Positions 1 to 5,196 of a stretch of 7,857 nt of DNA are shown in pieces. The DNA is from JACJWR01 sp044326505 (GTDB lineage: Bacteria; Actinomycetota; Actinomycetes; S36-B12; UBA10799). The stretch spans positions 1-7,857 of the forward strand of contig JBIRBF010000132.1 in NCBI GenBank assembly GCA_044326505.1. Direction: 5' to 3'. A program made the translations under genes and the position numbers. The notes beneath the pieces are model-generated. The model was not told where the DNA came from. It saw nothing but the letters and a program-made list of their open reading frames with translations, and searched no databases. Each line of letters opens with the position of its first letter. Position 1 is the first letter of the stretch.

Positions 1-1
1 G

Positions 2-241
2 CGCGAGCGAATGCGCCGCGAGCTCGCCTCGCAGATGGCCGGGCCGCGCGCGACGGCTCGCGTCTTGGCGGTGTTGCCGTTGGTCGGACTTGTCCTGGGA
101 AGTGGTCTGGGCGGATCGCCAGTGGCGTGGCTTCTGGGCACACCGGTCGGGCTGGCCGTCACAGCGGCCGGAGTCTTGTTGGAAGTCGCCGGGCTGTTGT
201 GGGTGCGGCGGCTGGTCCGCGGGGTGGAGCGGTACTTGTGA
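2..241 (+). CDS. TadB-like type II secretion F-family pilus platform protein, C-terminal part
   Basis: Only the last 79 codons are present, because the reading frame enters from the left edge. It is probably the C-terminus of TadB, one of two inner-membrane platform proteins that work with the TadA/CpaF ATPase to assemble or secrete Flp-type pili. The visible part has two hydrophobic segments (around VLAVLPLVGLVLGSGLGG and GLAVTAAGVLLEVAGLLW) joined by a short Gly/Pro linker with a GTPVGLA stretch, and it ends in a basic tail (VRRLVRGVERYL). This is the usual end of actinobacterial TadB. Position supports the call: it lies directly before a TadC-like gene, pilin gene and TadE genes, in the standard actinobacterial order. 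The catalytic ATPase and the rest of TadB should lie upstream, outside the window. Confidence 0.8.
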   Translation, partial: RERMRRELASQMAGPRATARVLAVLPLVGLVLGSGLGGSPVAWLLGTPVGLAVTAAGVLLEVAGLLWVRRLVRGVERYL

Positions 242-287
242 CCAGCCGCGCAGCAGCCTGGGCGGACCGACCGGGGCGGGCACGGCG

Positions 288-1001
288 ATGATCACTTTGA
301 CGGCGCTCCTGCTTGCCCTGGCCGCGATGCTGCTCCAGCCGATGCCGCCGCGGGGCAGGCTCGACCGCACTGGCGAGCGTGCGGTGCAGGAGCGCGAGGG
401 ATCCCCGCTGGCGCTCCTTGCCGGCGCCGGGCTCGCAATGGGCGTATGGGCGCTCATCGGTGGTCCGCTCGGATTCGTCGCCGGGGCCCTGGCCGCCGCT
501 GCTGCCGTGAAGCTGCTGCGCCTCCTCGACGACGGTGGAGCTGCCGCACGGGAGGAGCGCCTCGCCGCCCAGGCGGCCGACGCTGCCGACATGCTCGCTG
601 CGTGCGTGGCCTCGGGGGCGCCGCTGGAACGTGGGGCAGCCGAGGTCGCGCGAGCCCTCGGCGGCCCGGCCGGGCAATTGCTGCAGGCTGCCGCGGCCCA
701 GCTCTCGATGGGGGCAGCGCCGGCACGGGCCTGGGACGAGCTGGCGGCACAGCCGCCCACAGCGCCCATCGCCCGCACCATCGTGCGCTCCATGGATTCA
801 GGCGCGCCGCTGGCCGACGCGCTCACCACCTGTGCTGCGGAGCTCCGCGACATCCGGCGGGCCCGGATCGATGCCATGGCCAAGTCGGTTGCTGTGAAAG
901 CCGTGGGGCCTCTGGGTCTGTGCTTCCTGCCGGCCTTCCTGCTGCTCGGCGTCGTGCCGCTGGTTGCCGGACTGCTCACGCGAACGATGGATCAGCTGTA
1001 G
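288..1001 (+). CDS. TadC-like type II secretion F-family pilus platform protein
   Basis: This 237-residue membrane protein is likely the second platform component (TadC; the Rv3657c type in mycobacteria) of a Tad/Flp pilus machine. Residues 1-17 form an N-terminal hydrophobic helix, and residues 40-75 form one or two more. A cytoplasmic T2SSF-like helical region spans about 90-205, with two related ASGAPL/DSGAPL turns (108-113 and 170-175) typical of the internal repeat of GspF domains. A hydrophobic C-terminus follows at 206-230. I chose the ATG at 288 because it opens directly into the first membrane helix. An upstream in-frame ATG at 90 would overlap most of the preceding gene. Its ribosome binding site is weak (G-rich sequence around 272-280). 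It starts 46 nt after the TadB stop, so the two are probably co-transcribed. Confidence 0.85.
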   Translation: MITLTALLLALAAMLLQPMPPRGRLDRTGERAVQEREGSPLALLAGAGLAMGVWALIGGPLGFVAGALAAAAAVKLLRLLDDGGAAAREERLAAQAADAADMLAACVASGAPLERGAAEVARALGGPAGQLLQAAAAQLSMGAAPARAWDELAAQPPTAPIARTIVRSMDSGAPLADALTTCAAELRDIRRARIDAMAKSVAVKAVGPLGLCFLPAFLLLGVVPLVAGLLTRTMDQL

Positions 1002-1048
1002 CGATTCGGGACAACGTGAGGATTGGTGAAGTCGTTGCCTCCCAAAGG

Positions 1049-1078
1049 TTTTCCACATTCCCGACGCGGTTGTTCACA
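1049..1078 (+). promoter_or_regulatory. Two DnaA-box-like 9-mers in direct orientation
   Basis: TTTTCCACA at 1049-1057 fits the E. coli DnaA-box consensus TTWTNCACA exactly. TTGTTCACA at 1070-1078 is one mismatch from the actinobacterial box TTGTCCACA. Both are on the + strand with starts 21 bp apart, about two helical turns, which would put them on the same face of the DNA. They lie in the AT-richest part of the gap ahead of the pilin gene. Binding by DnaA is inference; they could instead be sites for another regulator or chance matches. Confidence 0.35.
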
Positions 1079-1125
1079 TCCGCGCGCAGCCGTCGCAGGC
1101 TCGTCCCATGCCGGTCAACCCGGCT

Positions 1126-1168
1126 GTCGCGGGACACCGCGGCCCGGCCGTCGACCGTCGGTGGCCGG
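1126..1168 (+). promoter_or_regulatory. Two tandem RNA hairpins in the pilin leader
   Basis: Hairpin 1 (1126-1143) pairs GTCGCGG with CCGCGGC around a GACA tetraloop, giving 7 bp with one G-U. Hairpin 2 (1144-1168) pairs CCGGCCGTCGA with TCGGTGGCCGG around a 3-nt loop, giving 11 bp with two adjacent G-U pairs. The stems abut and could stack. They end 9 nt before the pilin ribosome binding site. Plausible roles are 5' mRNA stabilisation, a processing site or translational control. In G+C-rich DNA some pairing is expected by chance, so confidence is moderate. Confidence 0.4.
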
Positions 1169-1173
1169 ACCAA

Positions 1174-1182
1174 GGGGGAGGG
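1174..1182 (+). promoter_or_regulatory. Strong ribosome binding site of the pilin gene
   Basis: The run GGGGGAGGG contains a full GGAGG core (1177-1181) 8 nt before the ATG at 1190. It is the strongest Shine-Dalgarno sequence in the tad part of the window. It fixes the pilin start and suggests high expression of the structural subunit relative to neighbours with weak sites. Confidence 0.8.
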
Positions 1183-1189
1183 AACCCAC

Positions 1190-1375
1190 ATGTCGTCTGA
1201 GCTCGTTCGCAAGGTCCAGCAGGAGCAGGGCATGTCCACCGCCGAGTACGCCGTCGGCACGGTCGCCGCCGTCGGCTTCGGCGGCCTGCTCGTCAAGATC
1301 CTCACCAGCCCGGAGGTGCAGCAGCTCTTGTTCAACATCGTCCAGAAGGCGCTCACCTGGATCTTCGGCAGCTAG
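1190..1375 (+). CDS. Flp-type pilin, DUF4244 family
   Basis: This 61-residue protein is probably the major pilin subunit of the Tad pilus. It has a short charged leader (residues 1-14) ending in EQG, then MSTAEYAVGT. Cleavage after Gly14 by a TadV/CpaA-type prepilin peptidase would leave Glu at mature position +5 and Tyr at +6, the G/xxxxEY signature of Flp prepilins. A hydrophobic helix follows (about residues 18-40, AEYAVGTVAAVGFGGLLVKIL), then a short amphipathic tail ending WIFGS. The size and layout match actinobacterial DUF4244 proteins found between tadC and tadE. The ATG at 1190 is fixed by the GGAGG at 1177-1181; longer in-frame versions would read through the non-coding gap. No prepilin peptidase gene is in the window, so processing must depend on one elsewhere. 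The assignment as structural subunit is inference from motif and position. Confidence 0.85.
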   Translation: MSSELVRKVQQEQGMSTAEYAVGTVAAVGFGGLLVKILTSPEVQQLLFNIVQKALTWIFGS

Positions 1376-1392
1376 CCCGGCGCTCTCGGATC

Positions 1393-1770
1393 ATGATGAG
1401 TCACTCCGGTGGGCGGCGGTGCTCCGTCGCCCACCGGTGCTCGGATGAGCGCGGCAGCGCGACCATGGAGTTGGCCGTGGCGATCCTCGCGCTCACTGCG
1501 ATGCTGGCGCCGCTGGTGGCCGGGGTCCAGGTGATCGTGACCACGGCACGGGCGCAGGAGACGGCCCGCGCGGTCGCGCGCCAGGTAGCCCGGGGCGACG
1601 ACCCTGAGCGCGCCGCTGCCCGTGGTGTGCAAGCGCTCCCGGGAGCCACAGCGATCGTCCGGCGGGAGGGGGGCGACGCAGTCGTCACCGTGGCCGTCGA
1701 GCTGCGCCTGCCGTTCCGGCTGAGCGCCGAAGTCGCCCGGACCGCGCGTACGAGCCTGGAGTTGCCGTGA
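1393..1770 (+). CDS. TadE-like pseudopilin
   Basis: This 125-residue protein resembles TadE (Rv3655c type), a minor pseudopilin anchored by one N-terminal helix with the bulk outside the membrane. It has a 21-residue basic leader, then G21-SATMELAV, where Glu26 is at +5 after the Gly: a prepilin-peptidase-like site. The membrane helix covers about residues 27-49. The extracytoplasmic part begins with TARAQETARAVARQVARGD, the Arg/Ala-rich helix typical of the family, and ends in predicted beta strands (AIVRREGGDAVVTVAVELRL, about 68-87). The only in-frame start codons before the conserved motif are ATGs at 1393 and 1396; neither has a good ribosome binding site. A 14-bp-stem RNA hairpin covers codons 5-15. 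The next in-frame ATG (1465) would remove the processing site. The gene follows the pilin stop by 17 nt. Confidence 0.8.
   Translation: MMSHSGGRRCSVAHRCSDERGSATMELAVAILALTAMLAPLVAGVQVIVTTARAQETARAVARQVARGDDPERAAARGVQALPGATAIVRREGGDAVVTVAVELRLPFRLSAEVARTARTSLELP
1406..1437 (+). terminator. Strong hairpin after the pilin gene (attenuator or mRNA 3'-end element)
   Basis: CCGGTGGGCGGCGG (1406-1419) pairs with CCGTCGCCCACCGG (1424-1437) around the loop TGCT: 14 bp with a single G-U. It starts 31 nt after the pilin stop codon, as expected for a terminator or mRNA-stabilising stem. There is no T-tract after it, which is common for actinobacterial terminators but also fits a 3' stabiliser with partial read-through. 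It lies inside the first codons of the tadE reading frame, so it may lower tadE expression relative to the pilin. Confidence 0.6.
1758..1761 (+). promoter_or_regulatory. Ribosome binding site GGAG deciding a GTG start
   Basis: GGAG at 1758-1761, inside the end of tadE, lies 5 nt before GTG at 1767. It supports the GTG over the in-frame ATG at 1812 and makes the 4-nt overlap with the tadE stop (GTGA) credible as translational coupling. Confidence 0.6.
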
Positions 1771-2165
1771 GCGCGCGGGAGCGTGACGCTCCGTCCGCCG
1801 AAGAGGGCTCGATGACGGTGAACGTCGTCTTCTTCGGGATGCTGTTGGCCTTCGTGTTCGCGACGGTGATGGTCGTGGAGTCGGTCATAGCCACCCAGGT
1901 ACGAGTCGCTCAGGCCGCCGACCTTGCAGCGCTCTCGGCGGCAGCGAAGGTGTGGTCCGGCGAACAAGCGGCCTGCGCCGAGGCGGCCAGGATCGCCTCC
2001 GCGCACGAGGTCGCGGTCGCGCAGTGCCGGACAGAGGGACTCGACGTCCAGATCGAGGTAACGGCTCCGCCTGATCTGCCATTGGCGCCCGCCGTACCGG
2101 GAGCCCGGAATCTGCGGGTCTCGGCCGTAGCGCGGGCCGGGCCGCCACCGCTCGACGGCCTGTAG
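1767..2165 (+). CDS. Second TadE-like protein (helicase/secretion neighbourhood, Rv3654c type)
   Basis: This 132-residue protein has a short polar N-terminus (1-13), Gly14-Ser15, a hydrophobic helix (about 18-41, VNVVFFGMLLAFVFATVMVV), then VRVAQAADLAALSAAA, the Ala-rich ADLAALAAA signature of the actinobacterial TadE-like family next to the helicase gene. Two cysteines (within QAACAEA and AQCRTEG) flank a helix and could form a disulfide outside the membrane. A strand-rich tail follows (LDVQIEVTAPP, NLRVSAVARAG). It is probably a minor pseudopilin of the Tad system. Unlike its upstream neighbour it has Asn, not Glu, at +5 after the Gly, so ordinary prepilin processing is doubtful. Its GTG start overlaps the tadE stop by 4 nt. 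It is the last tad gene here and ends 31 nt from the convergent helicase gene. Confidence 0.75.
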   Translation: MSARERDAPSAEEGSMTVNVVFFGMLLAFVFATVMVVESVIATQVRVAQAADLAALSAAAKVWSGEQAACAEAARIASAHEVAVAQCRTEGLDVQIEVTAPPDLPLAPAVPGARNLRVSAVARAGPPPLDGL

Positions 2166-2183
2166 CCGGGCCGCCGGGCCTGG
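2166..2183. terminator. Possible bidirectional terminator hairpin between convergent genes
   Basis: CCGGGCC (2166-2172) pairs with GGCCTGG (2177-2183) around a 4-nt loop: 7 bp with one G-U. It starts immediately after the stop codon of the TadE-like gene and lies 14 nt from the helicase stop on the other strand. No T-tract is seen on either side. Position is the main support. Confidence 0.35.
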
Positions 2184-2196
2184 TCGGGCAGTGGCC

Positions 2197-4428
2197 TCAG
2201 CCGATCAGGGCTCCCAGCAGCGCAACAGCCCCGGCCTTGTCCAGCGGATTGTTGCCGTTGCCGCACTTGGGGCTCTGGACGCACCGGGGACAGCCGTCGT
2301 CGCAGTCGCAGGCGGCGACCAGGTCGCGCGTTGCGGCCAACCATTCCTGCGCGGCCTCGAAGCCCCTCGCGGCAAAGCCCACGCCTCCGGGGTAGCCGTC
2401 GTAGACGAATACCGTTGGCTCTCCGGTGCTGGGGTGCAGCGGTGTGGAGAGTCCACCGATGTCCCACCGGTCGCACGTCGCCACCAACGGCAGCAGCCCG
2501 ATCGAGGCGTGCTCCGCGGCGTGTGCGGCACCTGCGACGTCGATCACCCCTAGTTCGTCGACCAGGTGCTGTGGCAGCGACCACCACACCGCTGCGGTGC
2601 GCAGGTTCTGCGGAGGTAGATCGAGCGGATGGGTGCTCAGCACCTCGCCGGTCCGCGAGCGCCGGCGCTGGAAGGCGTATACCTGCCCGGTGACCTCGAT
2701 CTCGCCCAGCCGGAGCTGGCCGTGACCGAGCGGCTGCTCCCGGTGCACCGCGAGCACGCTCACCGAGGTGCGCGAGAGAGCCAGAGTCGTGATGTCCTCG
2801 TCGGTGGCCTCGGCGAAGGCGACGCTGTCGGTCAGGCGCAGCTCCCGGACCAGGTAGTGCTCGCCCTGGTGCACGTACACGGCGCCGGAATGGACCGTGG
2901 CCGGCGCCGCGGAACCATCCACCGTGCCGAGCAGCCGACCTGTGTCCACCTCGACGATGCGCACCGACGCGCCCCCGATGCCACGCATGTCCGCGATCGG
3001 CTCCGGCGCTGTCACGTGCGGCCAGAAGACCCCGCCGGGCCGGCGTCGTAGCACTCCGGCGGCCACCAGCTCGTCGATCAGCACCTCGGCGCTGGGCCCG
3101 AAGGCGGCGACGTCCTCGGCGGTGAGCGGGGCCTCGGCCGCGGCGGCGATCAGATGCTCGGTCAGGACCGAGGCGTTGCCCGGGTCGATGACCGTGACTT
3201 CGGTCGGCTCGTCGAAAATCGCCTCGGGATGTGCGAGCAGGTAGTGGTCCAGCGGATCGTCGTCGGCGACCATCACCGCGACGGCGTCAGCCCCCGCCCG
3301 CCCGGCTCGGCCCACTTGCTGCCAGAACGACGATAGCCGTCCGGGCCATCCAGCCAGCAGCACGGCGTCGAGGCCGGCGATGTCCATCCCCAACTCGAGG
3401 GCATTCGTGCTGGCTGCGCCCACGAGGGCCCCAGACTTGAGCCCGCGCTCGATCTCGCGCCGCTCCTCGGACAGGAGCCCGGCTCGGTAGGCGCGCACTG
3501 CGGCGTCACCGCCGAGGGTCTGGCGCACGTGCAGTGCCACGCGCTCCGCACCCGAGCGCGACGGCACGAAGGCGAGCGTGCGGCGGCCGCTGCTCACCAA
3601 ACCCGCCATGAGCTCGGCGACCTCGGTGCGGCTTCCCATGCCGTCGGTCTCCGGACGTCGCAACACCACCTGGACCTGCCCATGCGGCGAGGCATCCTCG
3701 GTGACTTCGGCCATGGACGCGCCCACGAGCCTTTCGGCCGATTTCGCCGGCTGGGCACTCGTGGCCGAGGCCGCCACGATGAGCGGTTCTGCGCCGGCCG
3801 CGCGGGCGGCCAGGCGGCGCAGGCGTCGAAGCACCAGGGAGGTGTGCGAGCCGAACACCCCGCGATAGACGTGGCACTCGTCGATCACGATCAGCCGCAA
3901 GCCTGCCAGGATCCGGTGCCACCGCCGATGCCGCGGCAGCACAGAGATGCCGAGCATGTCCGGGTTGGTGATGACGATCTGGGCGTGTGCCGCGATCCAC
4001 TCGCGCTCCTCGGCGGGGGTATCGCCGTCCAGGACGCCGACGCGCAACCCGGTCCAGGACAGCGCCTTGGCCTGATCGTGGCCCAGCGCCTTGGTCGGCG
4101 CGATGTACAGAGCAGTCGCCCGTGGCTCGCCCCCGAGCATTCCCGCAGCAGCAGATTGGTAGACCAGCGACTTCCCCGAACCGGTGCCGGTGGCGATCAC
4201 GACGTTTCGCCCCGCCTCGAGGTGCGCGAGCGCTTGGAGTTGGTGCTGCCACAGCTCTTCGACCCCCGCGTCGGCCAGTCGCGCAGCAACCTCGGGCCCG
4301 AGCCACTGCGGGATCGGGCCCGTGACGGCTTCCCGGGCAGCGAGGATCTGCACATGGTCCGCACCAGCCGTCAGCCGTTCGATGGCGTCTGGCTGAGGGC
4401 CCATGGGGCAATCGTGCGCCCGGGCCAC
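2197..4428 (-). CDS. DECH-box superfamily 2 helicase with DUF1998-type cysteine cluster
   Basis: This 743-residue ATP-dependent helicase is probably a cytoplasmic DNA-repair enzyme related to B. subtilis MrfA/YprA and yeast Hrq1; the M. tuberculosis counterpart is Rv3649. Visible motifs in order: LWQHQLQAL near 59-67; Walker A TGTGSGKS (80-87, Lys86); APTKAL (110-115); TNPDML (154-159); DECH (183-186); SAT (221-223); TNALELGMDIAGLD (341-354); QQVGRAGR (370-377). The C-terminal part holds Cys652 and a CDCDDGCPRCVQSPKC cluster (707-722), a likely metal site of the DUF1998 type. All catalytic motifs look intact. The GTG at 4428 gives the full frame, but ATG at 4404 is as likely; neither has a clear Shine-Dalgarno sequence. 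It converges on the tad operon and diverges from bldG. Whether it serves pilus biogenesis is unknown; a general repair role is more plausible. Confidence 0.88.
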   Translation of the reverse strand: MARAHDCPMGPQPDAIERLTAGADHVQILAAREAVTGPIPQWLGPEVAARLADAGVEELWQHQLQALAHLEAGRNVVIATGTGSGKSLVYQSAAAGMLGGEPRATALYIAPTKALGHDQAKALSWTGLRVGVLDGDTPAEEREWIAAHAQIVITNPDMLGISVLPRHRRWHRILAGLRLIVIDECHVYRGVFGSHTSLVLRRLRRLAARAAGAEPLIVAASATSAQPAKSAERLVGASMAEVTEDASPHGQVQVVLRRPETDGMGSRTEVAELMAGLVSSGRRTLAFVPSRSGAERVALHVRQTLGGDAAVRAYRAGLLSEERREIERGLKSGALVGAASTNALELGMDIAGLDAVLLAGWPGRLSSFWQQVGRAGRAGADAVAVMVADDDPLDHYLLAHPEAIFDEPTEVTVIDPGNASVLTEHLIAAAAEAPLTAEDVAAFGPSAEVLIDELVAAGVLRRRPGGVFWPHVTAPEPIADMRGIGGASVRIVEVDTGRLLGTVDGSAAPATVHSGAVYVHQGEHYLVRELRLTDSVAFAEATDEDITTLALSRTSVSVLAVHREQPLGHGQLRLGEIEVTGQVYAFQRRRSRTGEVLSTHPLDLPPQNLRTAAVWWSLPQHLVDELGVIDVAGAAHAAEHASIGLLPLVATCDRWDIGGLSTPLHPSTGEPTVFVYDGYPGGVGFAARGFEAAQEWLAATRDLVAACDCDDGCPRCVQSPKCGNGNNPLDKAGAVALLGALIG

Positions 4429-4495
4429 GACACAACCGTCAGCGGTGTGCCAGAGTGGCTTCGTCCGGCGTGATCACACTGGCTAAGGAGCAGCC
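4429..4495. promoter_or_regulatory. Short divergent intergenic region between helicase and bldG-like gene
   Basis: Only 67 bp separate the helicase GTG from the TTG of the STAS gene (91 bp if the helicase starts at 4404). I see no convincing -10/-35 pair on either strand. GCCAGAGTG (4449-4457) and CACACTGGC (4475-4483) form an inverted repeat with 8 of 9 matches and a 17-nt spacer. The right arm ends one base before the ribosome binding site. It could be an operator or an RNA stem limiting translation of the STAS gene. Function is inference. Confidence 0.35.
4485..4490 (+). promoter_or_regulatory. Ribosome binding site AAGGAG deciding a TTG start
   Basis: A near-perfect AAGGAG lies 5 nt before TTG at 4496 and fixes this unusual start. 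No in-frame ATG or GTG nearby preserves the conserved N-terminal strand of the STAS domain. Confidence 0.85.
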
Positions 4496-4837
4496 TTGGA
4501 CCTGGAGTTGCAGACCTCCCGGGTGGCCGACGCCGACGTCGTGTCCGTGGCCGGGGAGCTCGATGCCCTTGCTGCACCGCAGCTCGACGACTACCTGGCC
4601 GCGCTCGTGGCAGAGCAGCCGACGCTGCTGATTCTGGACCTCTCGGCGGTCACCTTCCTGGACTCCACCGGCCTGGGGGTCGTCATCAAGGCGCTCAAGC
4701 ATGTCCGTGAGCACGGCGGCGAGGTGGCGGCCGTCTACACGTCGCCGCGCGTGGCCAAGGTGTTCGAGATCACTGGTATCGACCAGGCGATGGCGGTGGG
4801 AGAGTCCGTCGAGGCTGTCCTGCCCGGACGCAGCTGA
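4496..4837 (+). CDS. bldG: STAS-domain anti-sigma factor antagonist, BldG-like
   Basis: This 113-residue single-domain STAS protein, when unphosphorylated, should bind an anti-sigma factor and so release a sigma factor. Domain order: strand MDLELQTSRV, VVSVAGELDALAAPQL (15-30), TLLILDLSAVTFLDSTGLGV (43-62) with phosphoacceptor Ser57 in DSTGLG, then an Arg/Lys-rich helix and VAKVFEITGI (87-95). Length, the start MDL and Ser57 position match Streptomyces BldG as I remember it, where Ser57 phosphorylation is needed for development and antibiotic production. The flanking helicase, downstream anti-sigma-like gene and hppA match the bldG locus of S. coelicolor, which makes orthology likely. The TTG start has a strong AAGGAG site. 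No sigma factor or obvious kinase for other targets is encoded here, so those partners must be elsewhere. Other STAS antagonists (RsfB type) are the main alternative. Confidence 0.82.
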   Translation: MDLELQTSRVADADVVSVAGELDALAAPQLDDYLAALVAEQPTLLILDLSAVTFLDSTGLGVVIKALKHVREHGGEVAAVYTSPRVAKVFEITGIDQAMAVGESVEAVLPGRS

Positions 4838-5196
4838 TGCAACTCGCCTACCTGAGAGTCCCACCGACCGAGGCGCAGTTCCGAACCGCGCGCATGGTGG
4901 CCGCATCGGTCGCGCGGCAGGCACGCCTGCCGATCGACCTCGTTGAGGATGTCAAGCTCGCGGTCAACGAGGCCTGCGCCCTCCACCGAGGTGCCCTCGC
5001 CCCGCTGGAATTGGTCTTCGACCTGGACGACGAGCGCCTCGAGGTCACGGTGGGCCCCTCTGCAGCGCCCGCGGTGGCAGAGCCGGAGAGCCAGATGGCG
5101 CTCACGATCCTGCGCGCCGTGGTGCCAGATTTCGAGGCCGGCGACAACGGCTTGCGATTGGCCTGGCCGGTGTCCGATCAGAGCGGCGGCGCCTGA
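4837..5196 (+). CDS. Anti-sigma factor-like HATPase partner of the STAS protein (SCO3548-like)
   Basis: This 119-residue protein starts at ATG 4837, sharing one base with the STAS stop (TGATG), so the two are translationally coupled and probably partners. It resembles the RsbW/SpoIIAB anti-sigma fold: FRTARMVAASVARQARLP (15-32) as first helix and LVEDVKLAVNEACALH (35-50) at the N-box helix, then a strand pair (LELVFDLDDERLEVTV, 57-72) and a helix MALTILRAVV (87-96) before the last strand NGLRLAWPV. The ATP-binding elements are poor. The Asn expected four residues after Glu45 is Leu49, no DxGxG is seen after the strand at 68-72, and no Gly-rich G2 loop precedes the helix. It may still bind a sigma factor or the STAS partner without acting as a kinase. 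Family assignment rests on the N-box helix, size and context. Confidence 0.72.
   Translation: MQLAYLRVPPTEAQFRTARMVAASVARQARLPIDLVEDVKLAVNEACALHRGALAPLELVFDLDDERLEVTVGPSAAPAVAEPESQMALTILRAVVPDFEAGDNGLRLAWPVSDQSGGA

Noticed and set aside
90..287. Upstream extension of tadC to an ATG at 90
   Set aside because: It would overlap most of the TadB C-terminus in another frame, and the added residues (many Trp, Arg, Gly, Cys) do not resemble a TadC N-terminus. ATG 288 opens directly into a membrane helix.
159..677. 172-codon open frame on the - strand opposite tadB/tadC
   Set aside because: It is antisense to clear TadB and TadC coding sequence, with composition typical of a shadow frame.
1023..1051. 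Candidate promoter (TTGGTG near 1023) ahead of the pilin gene
   Set aside because: No acceptable -10 hexamer is found at the right distance, so I do not call it.
446..1189. Upstream in-frame extension of the pilin gene (309-codon open frame)
   Set aside because: The added part overlaps tadC in another frame and is Arg/Gly-rich. The GGAGG site and prepilin leader place the start at 1190.
3529..4473. 314-codon open frame on the + strand opposite the helicase
   Set aside because: The helicase on the other strand has all its motifs intact across this stretch. The + frame is low-complexity Arg/His/Gly-rich and has no ribosome binding site or domain.
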